Positions 36,473-44,469 of a DNA stretch of 64,000 nt are shown one piece after another. The first letter of the stretch is position 1. Each line of letters opens with the position of its first letter. The position numbers were made by a program, and so were the translations under genes. Origin of the DNA: JBBDMU01 sp040905685 (lineage in GTDB: Bacteria > Bacteroidota > Rhodothermia > Balneolales > Natronogracilivirgulaceae); the NCBI GenBank assembly GCA_040905685.1, contig JBBDRB010000040.1, positions 62,001-126,000 of the forward strand, in the 5' to 3' direction. The notes beneath the pieces were generated by a model, which was not told the origin of the DNA, ran no database searches, and saw only the letters and a list, made by a program, of their open reading frames with translations.

Positions 36473-36916
36473 TTATCGGTTCTCCAAAGTGGACTCGATT
36501 TGTATCTGCCCGAGTAGGGTTCGCTGCACAGGGCACTTTTTGGAGATCTCCAGAAGTTTGTTGTTCTGTTCTTCGTTCAGGTTGCCTTTCACAATAATCT
36601 CTTTTTCAATTTTATCAAGACGGGCATCCTTTTCTTCACATTCCAGGCAGTCTTTGGCATGAGTTTTATAGTGACGCAGTTCGATGTACACGTCCTCCAG
36701 CGGCCAGTTTTTACGTTTGGCATACAGGCGCATGGTAATAGCGCTACATGATCCCAGGGCCATGAGCAGCAGATCATAGGGGTCGGGGCCAAGATCTGCC
36801 CCGCCGGACGGTTCAGGCTCATCGGCAATAAGCTCATGAGATCCCACCGTCATAACGGTTTTGAACTGTTGTTGTCCATGGTGAATATGGACGATCTTTT
36901 TTTTATCAGCCGGCAT
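36473..36916 (-). CDS. OsmC/Ohr-like redox protein
   Basis: A 147-residue OsmC-fold protein. Two cysteines are in the expected places: LGSCSAITMRLYAKR (peroxidatic) and SKKCPVQRTL (resolving). Family members reduce organic hydroperoxides. The pattern DPYDLLLMALGSC is the family signature. Cytoplasmic, with no signal. It sits 10 bp before the CBS protein and 16 bp after the Gfo/Idh/MocA gene, all three on the minus strand, which makes a small operon likely. Confidence 0.88.
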   Translation of the reverse strand: MPADKKKIVHIHHGQQQFKTVMTVGSHELIADEPEPSGGADLGPDPYDLLLMALGSCSAITMRLYAKRKNWPLEDVYIELRHYKTHAKDCLECEEKDARLDKIEKEIIVKGNLNEEQNNKLLEISKKCPVQRTLLGQIQIESTLENR

Positions 36917-36926
36917 GCAGGTTTTA

Positions 36927-37367
36927 TTAGCCGGGGTAACTTCCGGCGATGTAGTTTTTCATATCGGTGATCTCTATTTCCTGTTTGTCTATAATGGATT
37001 TGACAAGATCGCCAATTGAAATGATTCCGGCCAGTTTTTTGTCTCGTGTCAACACAGGCAGATGGCGAATCTTATGGGTGGTCATAATGCCCATGCATTT
37101 TTCTATGGTCTCGTCTGGCGAAACGCACAAAACATTCGACGTCATGATGTCTTTTACCGGTGTTTGCTTCGAGGTCCGCCCCATAAGGATGACCTTGTTC
37201 CGGTAATCCCGTTCGGAGATAATTCCCTTTAATCGGTTTTTTTTCATAACGATCAACGCCCCGACATCATGAGCGGCCATCAGGCTGATGGCATCGAAAA
37301 CCGATGTGTCTGGGGTGGTGTGATAAACCTCACTGCCTTTTTTTGCTAAAATCTCCTGAACAATCAT
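36927..37367 (-). CDS. CBS-domain protein
   Basis: A 146-residue protein made of a pair of CBS domains, seen as IVMKKNRLKGIISERDYR and PVLTRDKKLAGIISIGDLV. Free-standing CBS pairs bind adenine nucleotides and act as energy or redox sensors. No catalytic domain is attached. Two ATGs lie close together at 37373 and 37367; the second is preferred because AGGA (in AGGAAGATGGCC) is 8 nt ahead. It is the first gene of the operon with osmC and the oxidoreductase. Upstream sequence runs into the assembly gap. Confidence 0.85.
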   Translation of the reverse strand: MIVQEILAKKGSEVYHTTPDTSVFDAISLMAAHDVGALIVMKKNRLKGIISERDYRNKVILMGRTSKQTPVKDIMTSNVLCVSPDETIEKCMGIMTTHKIRHLPVLTRDKKLAGIISIGDLVKSIIDKQEIEITDMKNYIAGSYPG

Positions 37368-37527
37368 GGCCATCTTCCTATTAGTTAATACGATCAAATA
37401 TTAAACCCTGTATTTAAATAAACTAAATTTCTGTCATTTGCAAGCCTTCTGGGCAGACTTCAGCCCAGACATGCCCGGTTGACGCCGGTCGTTTGATTAT
37501 CCCTGTAAAACTGAATACCTTGAACGA

Positions 37528-37627
37528 NNNNNNNNNNNNNNNNNNNNNNNNNNNNNNNNNNNNNNNNNNNNNNNNNNNNNNNNNNNNNNNNNNNNNNNNN
37601 NNNNNNNNNNNNNNNNNNNNNNNNNNN
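37528..37627. other. Assembly gap (100 N)
   Basis: A run of exactly 100 unknown bases, the usual placeholder for a scaffold join of unsized distance. The 130 bp to its left (37398-37527) hold no recognisable gene or signal. Any promoter or the first codons of the downstream adenine deaminase may be in the gap. Confidence 0.98.
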
Positions 37628-37659
37628 CAGGTAAAAAAACTAAAACGGGATGGGCATCT

Positions 37660-39270
37660 ATGGATTCGGTGAAGGGAATTGTTCTGGATGTACTGAACCG
37701 CCGCAGATTCAATGGGGAGATAATCTTCAACGGACAGGGAATCCGTTCCATAAATGAAATTGATGAACTCCAGCACGAATACATCCTGCCGGGCTTCACA
37801 GATGCCCATATACATATCGAAAGTTCCATGCTGTTGCCCTCCGAATTTGCACGAATTGCCGTGAGACATGGTACGGTTGCCACCGTTTCCGACCCCCATG
37901 AGATCGCCAATGTCTGTGGCCGGGAAGGAGTGGATTTTATGATCGATAACAGCCGGCAGGTCCCGTTGAAATTTTTTTATGGCGCTCCGTCCTGTGTACC
38001 CGCTACCGCTTTTGAATCGGCCGGAGCCCGCCTGGATGCAGCCGATGTAAAGGCCCTGCTGGATCGGGACGATATCTATTATCTGGCTGAAATGATGAAC
38101 TGGCCAGGGGTGCTGTCGGATGATGAAGAAGTAATGGCGAAAATAAAGGCGGCACTGGCCCGCAAAAAACCGGTGGATGGCCACGCACCCGGACTCATGG
38201 GTGAGAGGGCAGCAAAGTATGCCTCGGCCGGCATTACTACCGACCATGAATGCTTCACCAAACAGGAGGCGCTGGATAAACTTAAAAACGGCATGAAAAT
38301 CGCCATCCGGGAAGGAAGTGCCGCCAAAAATTTTAACGCGCTGATATCTCTTCTGGGTGAATTTCCCGGCAGGATTATGTTTTGTTCCGATGACAAGCAT
38401 CCCGATGATCTGCTGGAAGGCCATATCAACTTGCTGGTTACCCGTGCACTGAACCTTGGCTATGACCTTTTTGACACTCTTTATGCCGGTTGTGTATTGC
38501 CGGCGCTGCATTATAATCTGGAGGTTGGCTTGCTCCGTGAAGGCGACCCGGCCGATTTTATTATCGTGGATGACCCGGAGACCATGGCCATACAACAGAC
38601 CTGGATCAACGGGCAGTGTGTCTTCGATCACGGACAGGTCCGCATGCCGGAGGTTGACGGCAAGCTTATCAATAACTTTACCTCCTGGTCGACCCGGCCG
38701 GAAGATTTCGTCATGGCTTCGCAAAACCACCGGCAGCCCGTCATTGTAGCGCAGGATGGAGAGCTGATAACCGGAAAATCCCTGGAAAACCTGGACATTA
38801 TCAACGGAAGCGTGCAATCCGATCCTGGCCGGGATATACTGAAAATAGTCTTAGTGAATCGCTACCGGCAATCGGCCCCTGCGGTTGGGTTTATCAAAAA
38901 CTTCGGAATACGGGAAGGAGCCATAGCTTCCTCTGTGGCCCACGATTCTCATAATATCATAGCCGTGGGCAGTTCCGACGACTACCTTAGTGCGGTGGTC
39001 AATGCCGTGATGGAGAACAAAGGCGGTCTGGCGGCTGCAAACGAAACTGTACTGGAGGTGTTACCTCTTCCGGTGGCGGGGCTTATGAGTGACCGGCAGG
39101 GTGAGGAAGTGGCTGCAGCTTATGGACAGTTAAGCAGGATGGCCAGGCAAATGGGAAGCAGGCTTACCGCCCCCTTCATGCTGATCTCATTTATGGCTTT
39201 GCTGGTCATCCCCAGCCTGAAAATCAGTGACAAGGGCATGTTTGACGCTGAGCGCTTCCGGTTTGCCTGA
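37660..39270 (+). CDS. ade: Adenine deaminase
   Basis: Converts adenine to hypoxanthine in purine salvage. It is an amidohydrolase-fold enzyme with the metal ligands H50 and H52 in FTDAHIHIESSM, then SDPHEIANV, DGHAPG, and the deaminase block CSDDKHPDDLLEGH. The C-terminal half has the family-specific VAHDSHNIIAVGSSDDYL. The ATG at 37660 gives 536 residues, close to normal, but the frame is open up to the gap edge (37628), so the true start may lie inside the gap. Ribosome binding site not visible. Confidence 0.93.
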   Translation: MDSVKGIVLDVLNRRRFNGEIIFNGQGIRSINEIDELQHEYILPGFTDAHIHIESSMLLPSEFARIAVRHGTVATVSDPHEIANVCGREGVDFMIDNSRQVPLKFFYGAPSCVPATAFESAGARLDAADVKALLDRDDIYYLAEMMNWPGVLSDDEEVMAKIKAALARKKPVDGHAPGLMGERAAKYASAGITTDHECFTKQEALDKLKNGMKIAIREGSAAKNFNALISLLGEFPGRIMFCSDDKHPDDLLEGHINLLVTRALNLGYDLFDTLYAGCVLPALHYNLEVGLLREGDPADFIIVDDPETMAIQQTWINGQCVFDHGQVRMPEVDGKLINNFTSWSTRPEDFVMASQNHRQPVIVAQDGELITGKSLENLDIINGSVQSDPGRDILKIVLVNRYRQSAPAVGFIKNFGIREGAIASSVAHDSHNIIAVGSSDDYLSAVVNAVMENKGGLAAANETVLEVLPLPVAGLMSDRQGEEVAAAYGQLSRMARQMGSRLTAPFMLISFMALLVIPSLKISDKGMFDAERFRFA

Positions 39271-39301
39271 AGAATTTGTCAACTCAAAAAATACCTGATC
39301 G

Positions 39302-40279
39302 ATGGATACAAGAAGAAAATTCATAAAAAAAACGGCCATGGGAGCGGCCGCCCTGAGCGGTTTAGGTCCGGTAAAGGAAGCATTCAGCGGAACGGCTGCA
39401 AGAGGGCAGGCCGGAAGGCCTCTGGTGATCTCGACCTGGAATCACGGTATGGCAGCCAATGATGCAGCCTGGCAGGTGCTTTCGCAAAACGGCAGTTCAC
39501 TGGATGCGGTAGAAGCCGGTGTGAGGGTGTCGGAAGGCGATCCGGACGTCCATTCGGTAGGCTATGGCGGCAACCCGGACCGCGAGGGCAAGGTCACCCT
39601 GGATGCCTGCATCATGGATAGAAAGGGGAATTGCGGTTCAGTCGCATTTTTGGAAGGTATCAGGCATCCTGTATCGGTGGCGCGAAAAGTTATGGAAGAC
39701 ACCCCTCATATTATGCTGGTGGGTAAAGGGGCTTTGCAGTTTGCCCTGGAAAAAGGATTTAAAAGGGAAAACCTGTTAACCGTCCGGTCCGAAAAAAAGT
39801 GGAAGGAGTGGATGCAGCAATCCGAATACCAGCCTGTCATTAACGAGGAGAATCATGATACCATTGGCATGCTGGCCCTTGACGGACATGGCAATATGGC
39901 CGGAGCATGCACCACCAGCGGTGCGGCCTATAAGATGCATGGCCGGGTTGGGGACTCTCCTATAATCGGTGCCGGCCTGTTTGTGGATAACGATGCAGGC
40001 GCCGCCACGGCTACCGGCATGGGCGAGGCCGTTATCCGGATAGCCGGCAGCCACCTTGTCGTAGAACTAATGCGGCAGGGGCACACGCCGGGTCAGTCGT
40101 GTAAAATGGCCGTCGAGCGCATCCTATCCAAGACCGAAGATCCCGCCGGTCTTCAGGTAGGATTCATCGCCTTGAATAAAGAAGGCCGCTTTGGCGGGTA
40201 CAGCATCCGCCCGGGTTTTAATTATGCAGTTCATGACCGGGAAAACAACGAAATGATCAATGCCCGGAGCCTTCTATGA
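39302..40279 (+). CDS. Tat-exported glycosylasparaginase (N4-GlcNAc-asparaginase)
   Basis: A 325-residue Ntn hydrolase that hydrolyses the sugar-asparagine link of N-glycoproteins. It begins with a twin-arginine signal (TRRKFIKKTAMGAAALSGLG). The autocleavage threonine is Thr187 in NHDTIGMLALD, and the loop GRVGDSPIIGAGLFVDN matches the family. The block DPDVHSVGYGGNPD near residue 80 separates it from the isoaspartyl peptidases. With the exported isoaspartyl peptidase and the broken sulfatase, it suggests periplasmic breakdown of glycoconjugates. It follows ade by 31 bp. Confidence 0.88.
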   Translation: MDTRRKFIKKTAMGAAALSGLGPVKEAFSGTAARGQAGRPLVISTWNHGMAANDAAWQVLSQNGSSLDAVEAGVRVSEGDPDVHSVGYGGNPDREGKVTLDACIMDRKGNCGSVAFLEGIRHPVSVARKVMEDTPHIMLVGKGALQFALEKGFKRENLLTVRSEKKWKEWMQQSEYQPVINEENHDTIGMLALDGHGNMAGACTTSGAAYKMHGRVGDSPIIGAGLFVDNDAGAATATGMGEAVIRIAGSHLVVELMRQGHTPGQSCKMAVERILSKTEDPAGLQVGFIALNKEGRFGGYSIRPGFNYAVHDRENNEMINARSLL

Positions 40280-40288
40280 TGCCGGAAA

Positions 40289-40819
40289 TCATTTCCAGCC
40301 GGGCCACAAAAACAAACCGAGATGAACCCGTGAAACGCGCATTTCTTCAGCCAGGTCAGTGGCAAAGGCTTGGTAGGCATCCGATTTGTCTTTATCAAAC
40401 ATATGCAGTCCTGTCCACTCAGGCAGGGTAGGCCCTGATTTCTGGCTGCGTAATGCCGCGGCGGCGGTGTCATTTACAGGTGTTTCAAAGAAATGCTCGG
40501 ACAGGTAAAGATGATAGACCTCACTGAGATAACGGTTATAATGCGCTTCCTTCAAAAATAGGTTCAGGGCCGTGCGGGCCGTTCCCCAGGTTCTGTTTTC
40601 GGCCGAAAGCGTGTTGGTCAGCGCATCGGTGGTTTCGTTTAAAGTACGGTGGAATTCTTCACCGGCTTTGGTGGAAAAGCGGGTCAGATCCAGATTTACG
40701 GCAAAATTCCAAAGGTCATGCATTTCGGTGATTTCATACTGGAAACCCAGCAGGGAAGGTGTAATGGCTTCATATGCGGTTTTCTGCTGAAGTGTTGATA
40801 AGAACTTCTCTCTATACAT
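40289..40819 (-). CDS. Unrecognised 176-residue soluble protein
   Basis: A helical protein without signal or membrane segment; I match it to no family. It is rich in aromatic residues (YHLYLSEHFFETPV, LHLGLFLWPGWK) and ends in a W-P-G-W-K tail. A GGGAG ribosome binding site is 5 nt ahead of ATG 40819. Its 3' end is 9 bp from the convergent glycosylasparaginase. It looks like a real gene, with good codon structure and a good start. Confidence 0.6.
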   Translation of the reverse strand: MYREKFLSTLQQKTAYEAITPSLLGFQYEITEMHDLWNFAVNLDLTRFSTKAGEEFHRTLNETTDALTNTLSAENRTWGTARTALNLFLKEAHYNRYLSEVYHLYLSEHFFETPVNDTAAAALRSQKSGPTLPEWTGLHMFDKDKSDAYQAFATDLAEEMRVSRVHLGLFLWPGWK

Positions 40820-40899
40820 GGTTACTCCCTATAAATAATGGCCTGTTCGTGATTAACCAATAAACCGGCAGGTATAGTTCAATTCCGAAGTAAGTTTGG

Positions 40900-41082
40900 C
40901 TAGGGCGATTGTTCCCCATTTACCAGTTCTTCATAATCGGCCTCTTCGATATTTTCAAGATCCGGTTTCCTGTCCGGTTGCCCGCGCTGGAAGGTGCGTT
41001 TATGGGGCGGTCTTTTGGAAAGCAGCTTCAGTCCCATCCGGATGAACGAATAGAGGAAAAGTAAGAAAAAAATGATACGCAT
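40900..41082 (-). CDS. DUF4834-like small membrane protein (second copy)
   Basis: A 60-residue protein with one N-terminal membrane helix (MRIIFFLLFLYSFIRMGLKL), a basic proline-rich middle (KRPPHKRTFQRG) and an acidic tail (NIEEADYEELV). It is a clear paralogue of the protein at 32521-32748. It lies 2 bp downstream of the deoxynucleoside kinase gene on the same strand and so is probably the last gene of the dnaA-folB-folK-kinase series. Function unknown. Confidence 0.65.
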   Translation of the reverse strand: MRIIFFLLFLYSFIRMGLKLLSKRPPHKRTFQRGQPDRKPDLENIEEADYEELVNGEQSP

Positions 41083-41084
41083 TG

Positions 41085-41723
41085 TTAACGGGGTTTAATA
41101 TGAACATGGGTATTGCGTAAGGGCTGGTTGAAGATCTGATCTTCTATGTAATTCAGATGGACATCGTCATTTACAAAATCAACTTCGCTGGCGTTGATGA
41201 TTACCAGCGGTGATTTGTTGTAATGATAAAAAAACTGGTTGTAAGCCTCGTTGAGTTCTTCAAGGTATTCCCGGCTGACGTCTTTTTCATAACTTCGTCC
41301 GCGCACTTCGATATTGTCCAGCAGGCGTTCTACGGAAGACTGTATGAAGATGACCAGATCCGGTTTGGCGGCAATGTTGCTCATGATCGAATACACTTTT
41401 TCATACAACGACCATTCGTCGCCGGATAAGTTCAGGCGGGCGAATATGCGGTCTTTATCGAACAGGTAGTCCGAAATGATGAAATCATGGAAAAGGTCTT
41501 TGTTTAACAGGGCCTGTTGCTGTTTGAACCGGCTGGCCAGAAAGGCGAGCTGGGTTTGAAAGGCATACCGATCCCGGTCGGCGTAAAAGCGGGGCAAAAA
41601 TGGGTTTTCCTCAAACTGCTCCAGGATTACCCGCGCATTATGGCGCCGCGCAAGCAGGGTGGCCAGGGAAGATTTCCCTGCGCCGATCACACCTTCAATG
41701 GCAATAAAGTCAAACGTATTCAT
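41085..41723 (-). CDS. Deoxynucleoside kinase
   Basis: A 212-residue member of the dCK/dGK-type kinase family, which phosphorylates deoxynucleosides for salvage. The P-loop is EGVIGAGKSSLATLLARR (residues 9-26). The family blocks RDRYAFQTQLAFLASR and the LID-side arginines in VRGRSYEKDVSREYL are present. Substrate specificity (dA, dG, dC) cannot be assigned. It sits 10 bp downstream of folK on the same strand, a layout common in Bacteroidota. Confidence 0.9.
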   Translation of the reverse strand: MNTFDFIAIEGVIGAGKSSLATLLARRHNARVILEQFEENPFLPRFYADRDRYAFQTQLAFLASRFKQQQALLNKDLFHDFIISDYLFDKDRIFARLNLSGDEWSLYEKVYSIMSNIAAKPDLVIFIQSSVERLLDNIEVRGRSYEKDVSREYLEELNEAYNQFFYHYNKSPLVIINASEVDFVNDDVHLNYIEDQIFNQPLRNTHVHIKPR

Positions 41724-41733
41724 TGCGGTAAAG

Positions 41734-42222
41734 CTACCAAAAAATAGAAGTTTTGGAAACTTCTATTTTTGGGGCCGCTTTAATCATTTCTCCGACAGCT
41801 ATGTTCAGACGGGGGTCTATCCAGTCGGGATAAACCTCAACCAGGGGTTCCAGGACAAAAAGACGCTTGTGATATTCGGGGTGCGGCAACCTAAGCCTGC
41901 CGGATTGGATCTGAAGATCCCCGTAGGCAATGATATCCAGGTCAAGCAGGCGGGCGCTCCATTTCGGGGCATCCTGGGCACGGCCTTCTATCTCCTCGAA
42001 TGCTTTCAGCCGGGCGAGCAGATCCATGGGAGAAAGACCGGAATCCATCCGCACCACCGCATTCAAAAAATCATACTTGGCCGGGCCTACGGGTTCTGTT
42101 TCGTAGAGGGAAGAGGGTATAAAGGGACCTGTGGAAAGGGTCTTTAAAAAAGCCCTGGCATTGCTCATATGTTTTTGGCGGTCTCCCAGGTTGGAGCCCA
42201 GGGCTATGATGATTTCTGCCAT
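41734..42222 (-). CDS. folK: 2-amino-4-hydroxy-6-hydroxymethyldihydropteridine pyrophosphokinase
   Basis: Transfers pyrophosphate from ATP to hydroxymethyldihydropterin in folate synthesis. The landmarks are LGSNLGDRQKH, SLYETEPVGP, and SARLLDLDIIAYGD, which holds the two magnesium aspartates. The frame opens at 42249, but the ATG at 42222 (MAEIIIALGSN) is where the domain starts and is used. That gives 162 residues. It overlaps folB by 19 bp, so the two are coupled. Confidence 0.95.
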   Translation of the reverse strand: MAEIIIALGSNLGDRQKHMSNARAFLKTLSTGPFIPSSLYETEPVGPAKYDFLNAVVRMDSGLSPMDLLARLKAFEEIEGRAQDAPKWSARLLDLDIIAYGDLQIQSGRLRLPHPEYHKRLFVLEPLVEVYPDWIDPRLNIAVGEMIKAAPKIEVSKTSIFW

Positions 42223-42569
42223 GTTCTGGTAACCTCTGAATATGCACAAGGTCCGCTCAGGGGCGGATTGAGTTTTCTTACGCTGATTTTTACGGTTGCA
42301 GCCTGAGGAAAACGGGAAGTTAATTCTTTTCCCATTTTTTCGGCCAACGTCTCCAGCAATTTAACCGGGGGACCCTGCATGATCTGCTGCACGGCCTGGT
42401 ATGCAAGGGAATAATCAATAGTTTGGGATAATTCGTCGGTTTCTCCGGGTTGTTTCAGGGAGAGTGCAAACACGACATCAACCTCAAACTTGTTTCCTTC
42501 CAGGCGCTCCGCCTCATGATAACCATGTTTGGCAAAGAAATACAGATTTTTTAATGTAATGGTATCCAA
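42204..42569 (-). CDS. folB: Dihydroneopterin aldolase
   Basis: Converts dihydroneopterin to hydroxymethyldihydropterin, the step before folK. The family pattern is LKNLYFFAKHGYHEAERLEG, with the catalytic region at LEGNKFEVDVVF and KLLETLAEKMGKEL. Length is 121 residues, as usual. The start is TTG at 42569, fitting the conserved M-D-T-I-T-L beginning; no ATG is available nearby. Directly downstream of dnaA (19 bp). Confidence 0.93.
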   Translation of the reverse strand: MDTITLKNLYFFAKHGYHEAERLEGNKFEVDVVFALSLKQPGETDELSQTIDYSLAYQAVQQIMQGPPVKLLETLAEKMGKELTSRFPQAATVKISVRKLNPPLSGPCAYSEVTRTWQKSS

Positions 42570-42588
42570 TAATGATGAATCGGGAGGG

Positions 42589-44073
42589 TTACAAACTGGC
42601 CAGTTCGATATGATGTTTAATATCGTTAATTATCTGCTGATGTTTTATGTTGGTTTGCAGGCGGTCTTCAACAGAACTGATGGCGTGAATAACCGTCGAA
42701 TGGTCGCGGCCCCCGAAATGCAGTCCTATCGTTTTAAGGCTGGATTTGGTCATGGTCTTCGCCAGATACATGGCTATTTGCCGTGCTTCCACCACTTCCT
42801 GCTTTCTGGTTTTTTCGCGCACTTTATTTACATCGATGCCAAAGTACTCGCACACGGTGTTTTGGATGGACTCCACGGAAACATGGGTCTTGGTTTCCTT
42901 GATCATGTCTTTGAGAATCCGTTTGGCCATAGGCAGATCGATGTAATCGATGTTCTGCAGGGAAGAGGTAGCCAATAGTTTAATGATGGCCCCTTCAAGG
43001 TCTCTGACGCTGGACTTGAAATTATGGGCGATGAATTCAAAGATGTCATGGCTGAATTCAATTCCGTTATCTTCGGCTTTGTATTCCAGTATGGCGTGAC
43101 GGGTTTCATAGTCCGGCATCTGCAGATCGGCCGTGAGCCCCCAGTTAAAACGGGAGATGAGCCGCTCTTCAATATCAGGTACATCCTTGGGGGCCCGGTC
43201 ACTGGAGAGAATGATCTGTTTTCCATCCTGATGCAGGGTGTTGAATATATGGAAAAATTCTTCCTGGGTTTTTTCCTTGCCGCTGAAAAACTGAATATCA
43301 TCGACAATCAGAACATCGATGTTCCGGTAAAACATGGAAAATTCACTGGCCCGGTTGTTGCGGATGGCATGGACAAATTCATTGGTGAAGCTTTCCGACG
43401 ATATATACAGCACCGATATATCGTCTCCGTGATCCTTTTTAATCTTATTGCCAATGCTCTGTATCAGATGAGTTTTACCAAAACCGACGCCGCCATAAAC
43501 AAACAGCGGATTAAATGAGTTGCTTCCCGGACTTTCGGCAATGGCAATGGCTGCCGAACGGGCCAGGCGGTTGCAGTCTCCTTCGATGTATCGCTCAAAT
43601 ACATAATTTGAGTTCAGATTGGATTCTATTTTGGTTTTACGAATGCCGGGAATGACAAACGGGTTCTGGATCTGCCCGGGATGGTAGTTGTTCTGCATAT
43701 GGCCGCCCCGCGGTTCGGATGGGGGGGCCGGACGTTGCGGAAGGCGAACGGAGCGGTCCTGTAGGTGATTATTAGATTTTTCGAGGACGATAGAATATTC
43801 AAGTTTCCCTTCCGGGCCCATTACCTCGGATATGGTTGAACGCAGCATGCTGAAGTAATGCTCTTCAAGCCATTCGTACCAGAATTGGGAGGGAACCTGA
43901 ATGGTCAGCCGGTGATCTTCGATCTTGACCGGTTTGATGGGCTCGAACCAGGATTTATACTTCTGATAGGAAACATTTTCACTAATGATTTTGAGACATT
44001 GTTTCCACGTACTTTCGGCCGTATTGGTTGGCAATGTTATTTCCTCAGTTAGGGCTGTAGCTGATTTCTTCAC
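42589..44073 (-). CDS. dnaA: Chromosomal replication initiator protein DnaA
   Basis: Binds DnaA boxes at the origin and opens the duplex. The 494-residue protein has all four domains: an N-terminal oligomerisation domain (WKQCLKIISENVSYQKYKSW), a long linker (about 95-145), the AAA+ domain with GGVGFGKTHLIQSIG and LIVDDIQFFSG, and the DNA-binding domain ending GGRDHSTVIHAISSV. The start is GTG at 44073. It is followed by folB-folK. The adjacent upstream gap carries three DnaA-box-like 9-mers. Confidence 0.98.
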   Translation of the reverse strand: MKKSATALTEEITLPTNTAESTWKQCLKIISENVSYQKYKSWFEPIKPVKIEDHRLTIQVPSQFWYEWLEEHYFSMLRSTISEVMGPEGKLEYSIVLEKSNNHLQDRSVRLPQRPAPPSEPRGGHMQNNYHPGQIQNPFVIPGIRKTKIESNLNSNYVFERYIEGDCNRLARSAAIAIAESPGSNSFNPLFVYGGVGFGKTHLIQSIGNKIKKDHGDDISVLYISSESFTNEFVHAIRNNRASEFSMFYRNIDVLIVDDIQFFSGKEKTQEEFFHIFNTLHQDGKQIILSSDRAPKDVPDIEERLISRFNWGLTADLQMPDYETRHAILEYKAEDNGIEFSHDIFEFIAHNFKSSVRDLEGAIIKLLATSSLQNIDYIDLPMAKRILKDMIKETKTHVSVESIQNTVCEYFGIDVNKVREKTRKQEVVEARQIAMYLAKTMTKSSLKTIGLHFGGRDHSTVIHAISSVEDRLQTNIKHQQIINDIKHHIELASL

Positions 44074-44136
44074 ACTTTTACGCTAAGGGTATTAGATAAG
44101 GGTGCATATTGACGGGTTCTGAGGAATAAGGGAAAG

Positions 44137-44145
44137 TTATTCACA
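44137..44145 (+). promoter_or_regulatory. DnaA-box-like 9-mer
   Basis: TTATTCACA differs from the consensus TTATCCACA at one position. It is the box nearest the dnaA start (64 bp), so DnaA bound here might also control dnaA. Confidence 0.6.
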
Positions 44146-44242
44146 TCACGGAGTTGGCTTTGTTATGGCCGACAACAAAGATGGTAATTATCCGGGCAGT
44201 TGTCAAAGATTATTATTAGGTAATTATAATTTCCGGGCATAC

Positions 44243-44251
44243 TTATCCACA
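44243..44251 (+). promoter_or_regulatory. DnaA box, perfect consensus
   Basis: TTATCCACA, an exact match to the consensus, directly after the AT-rich stretch. Confidence 0.7.
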
Positions 44252-44395
44252 TTAATACCAACACTATATAACAAGCTAAAACAGGTATTTAGGCTCCGCG
44301 CGGTTGCGATTGGGCGGGCGGATTAGTTGGTATTGGAACTATGGTACCATTCAACAGGTGTGGGTGAAGTGATTTTAATAAAACTTTTACACAAG

Positions 44396-44404
44396 TTATC
44401 AACA
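44396..44404 (+). promoter_or_regulatory. DnaA-box-like 9-mer
   Basis: TTATCAACA differs from the consensus at one position. It lies 66 bp before the end of prmC. Confidence 0.5.
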
Positions 44405-44469
44405 GGGATAAACCGGCTTAATACAGCTTTTTCTAACGGCAGGGTGGTAAAAAATAAACAGGCAATTAC

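Larger units (their letters stand above)
44074..44469. other. Candidate replication origin (oriC) region
   Basis: A 396-bp gap between dnaA and prmC with no gene. It has three DnaA-box-like 9-mers (44137-44145, 44243-44251, 44396-44404) and an AT-rich stretch at about 44207-44234 (GATTATTATTAGGTAATTAT) that could unwind. Position beside dnaA matches the most common bacterial arrangement. I could not compute GC skew. Spacing of the boxes is about 100-150 bp, looser than many known origins. Confidence 0.65.

Noticed and set aside
37423..38817. Long minus-strand open frame across the N gap, opposite to ade
   Set aside because: It reads through the 100 N and is antisense to a clear adenine deaminase. 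Its translation has no recognisable domain.
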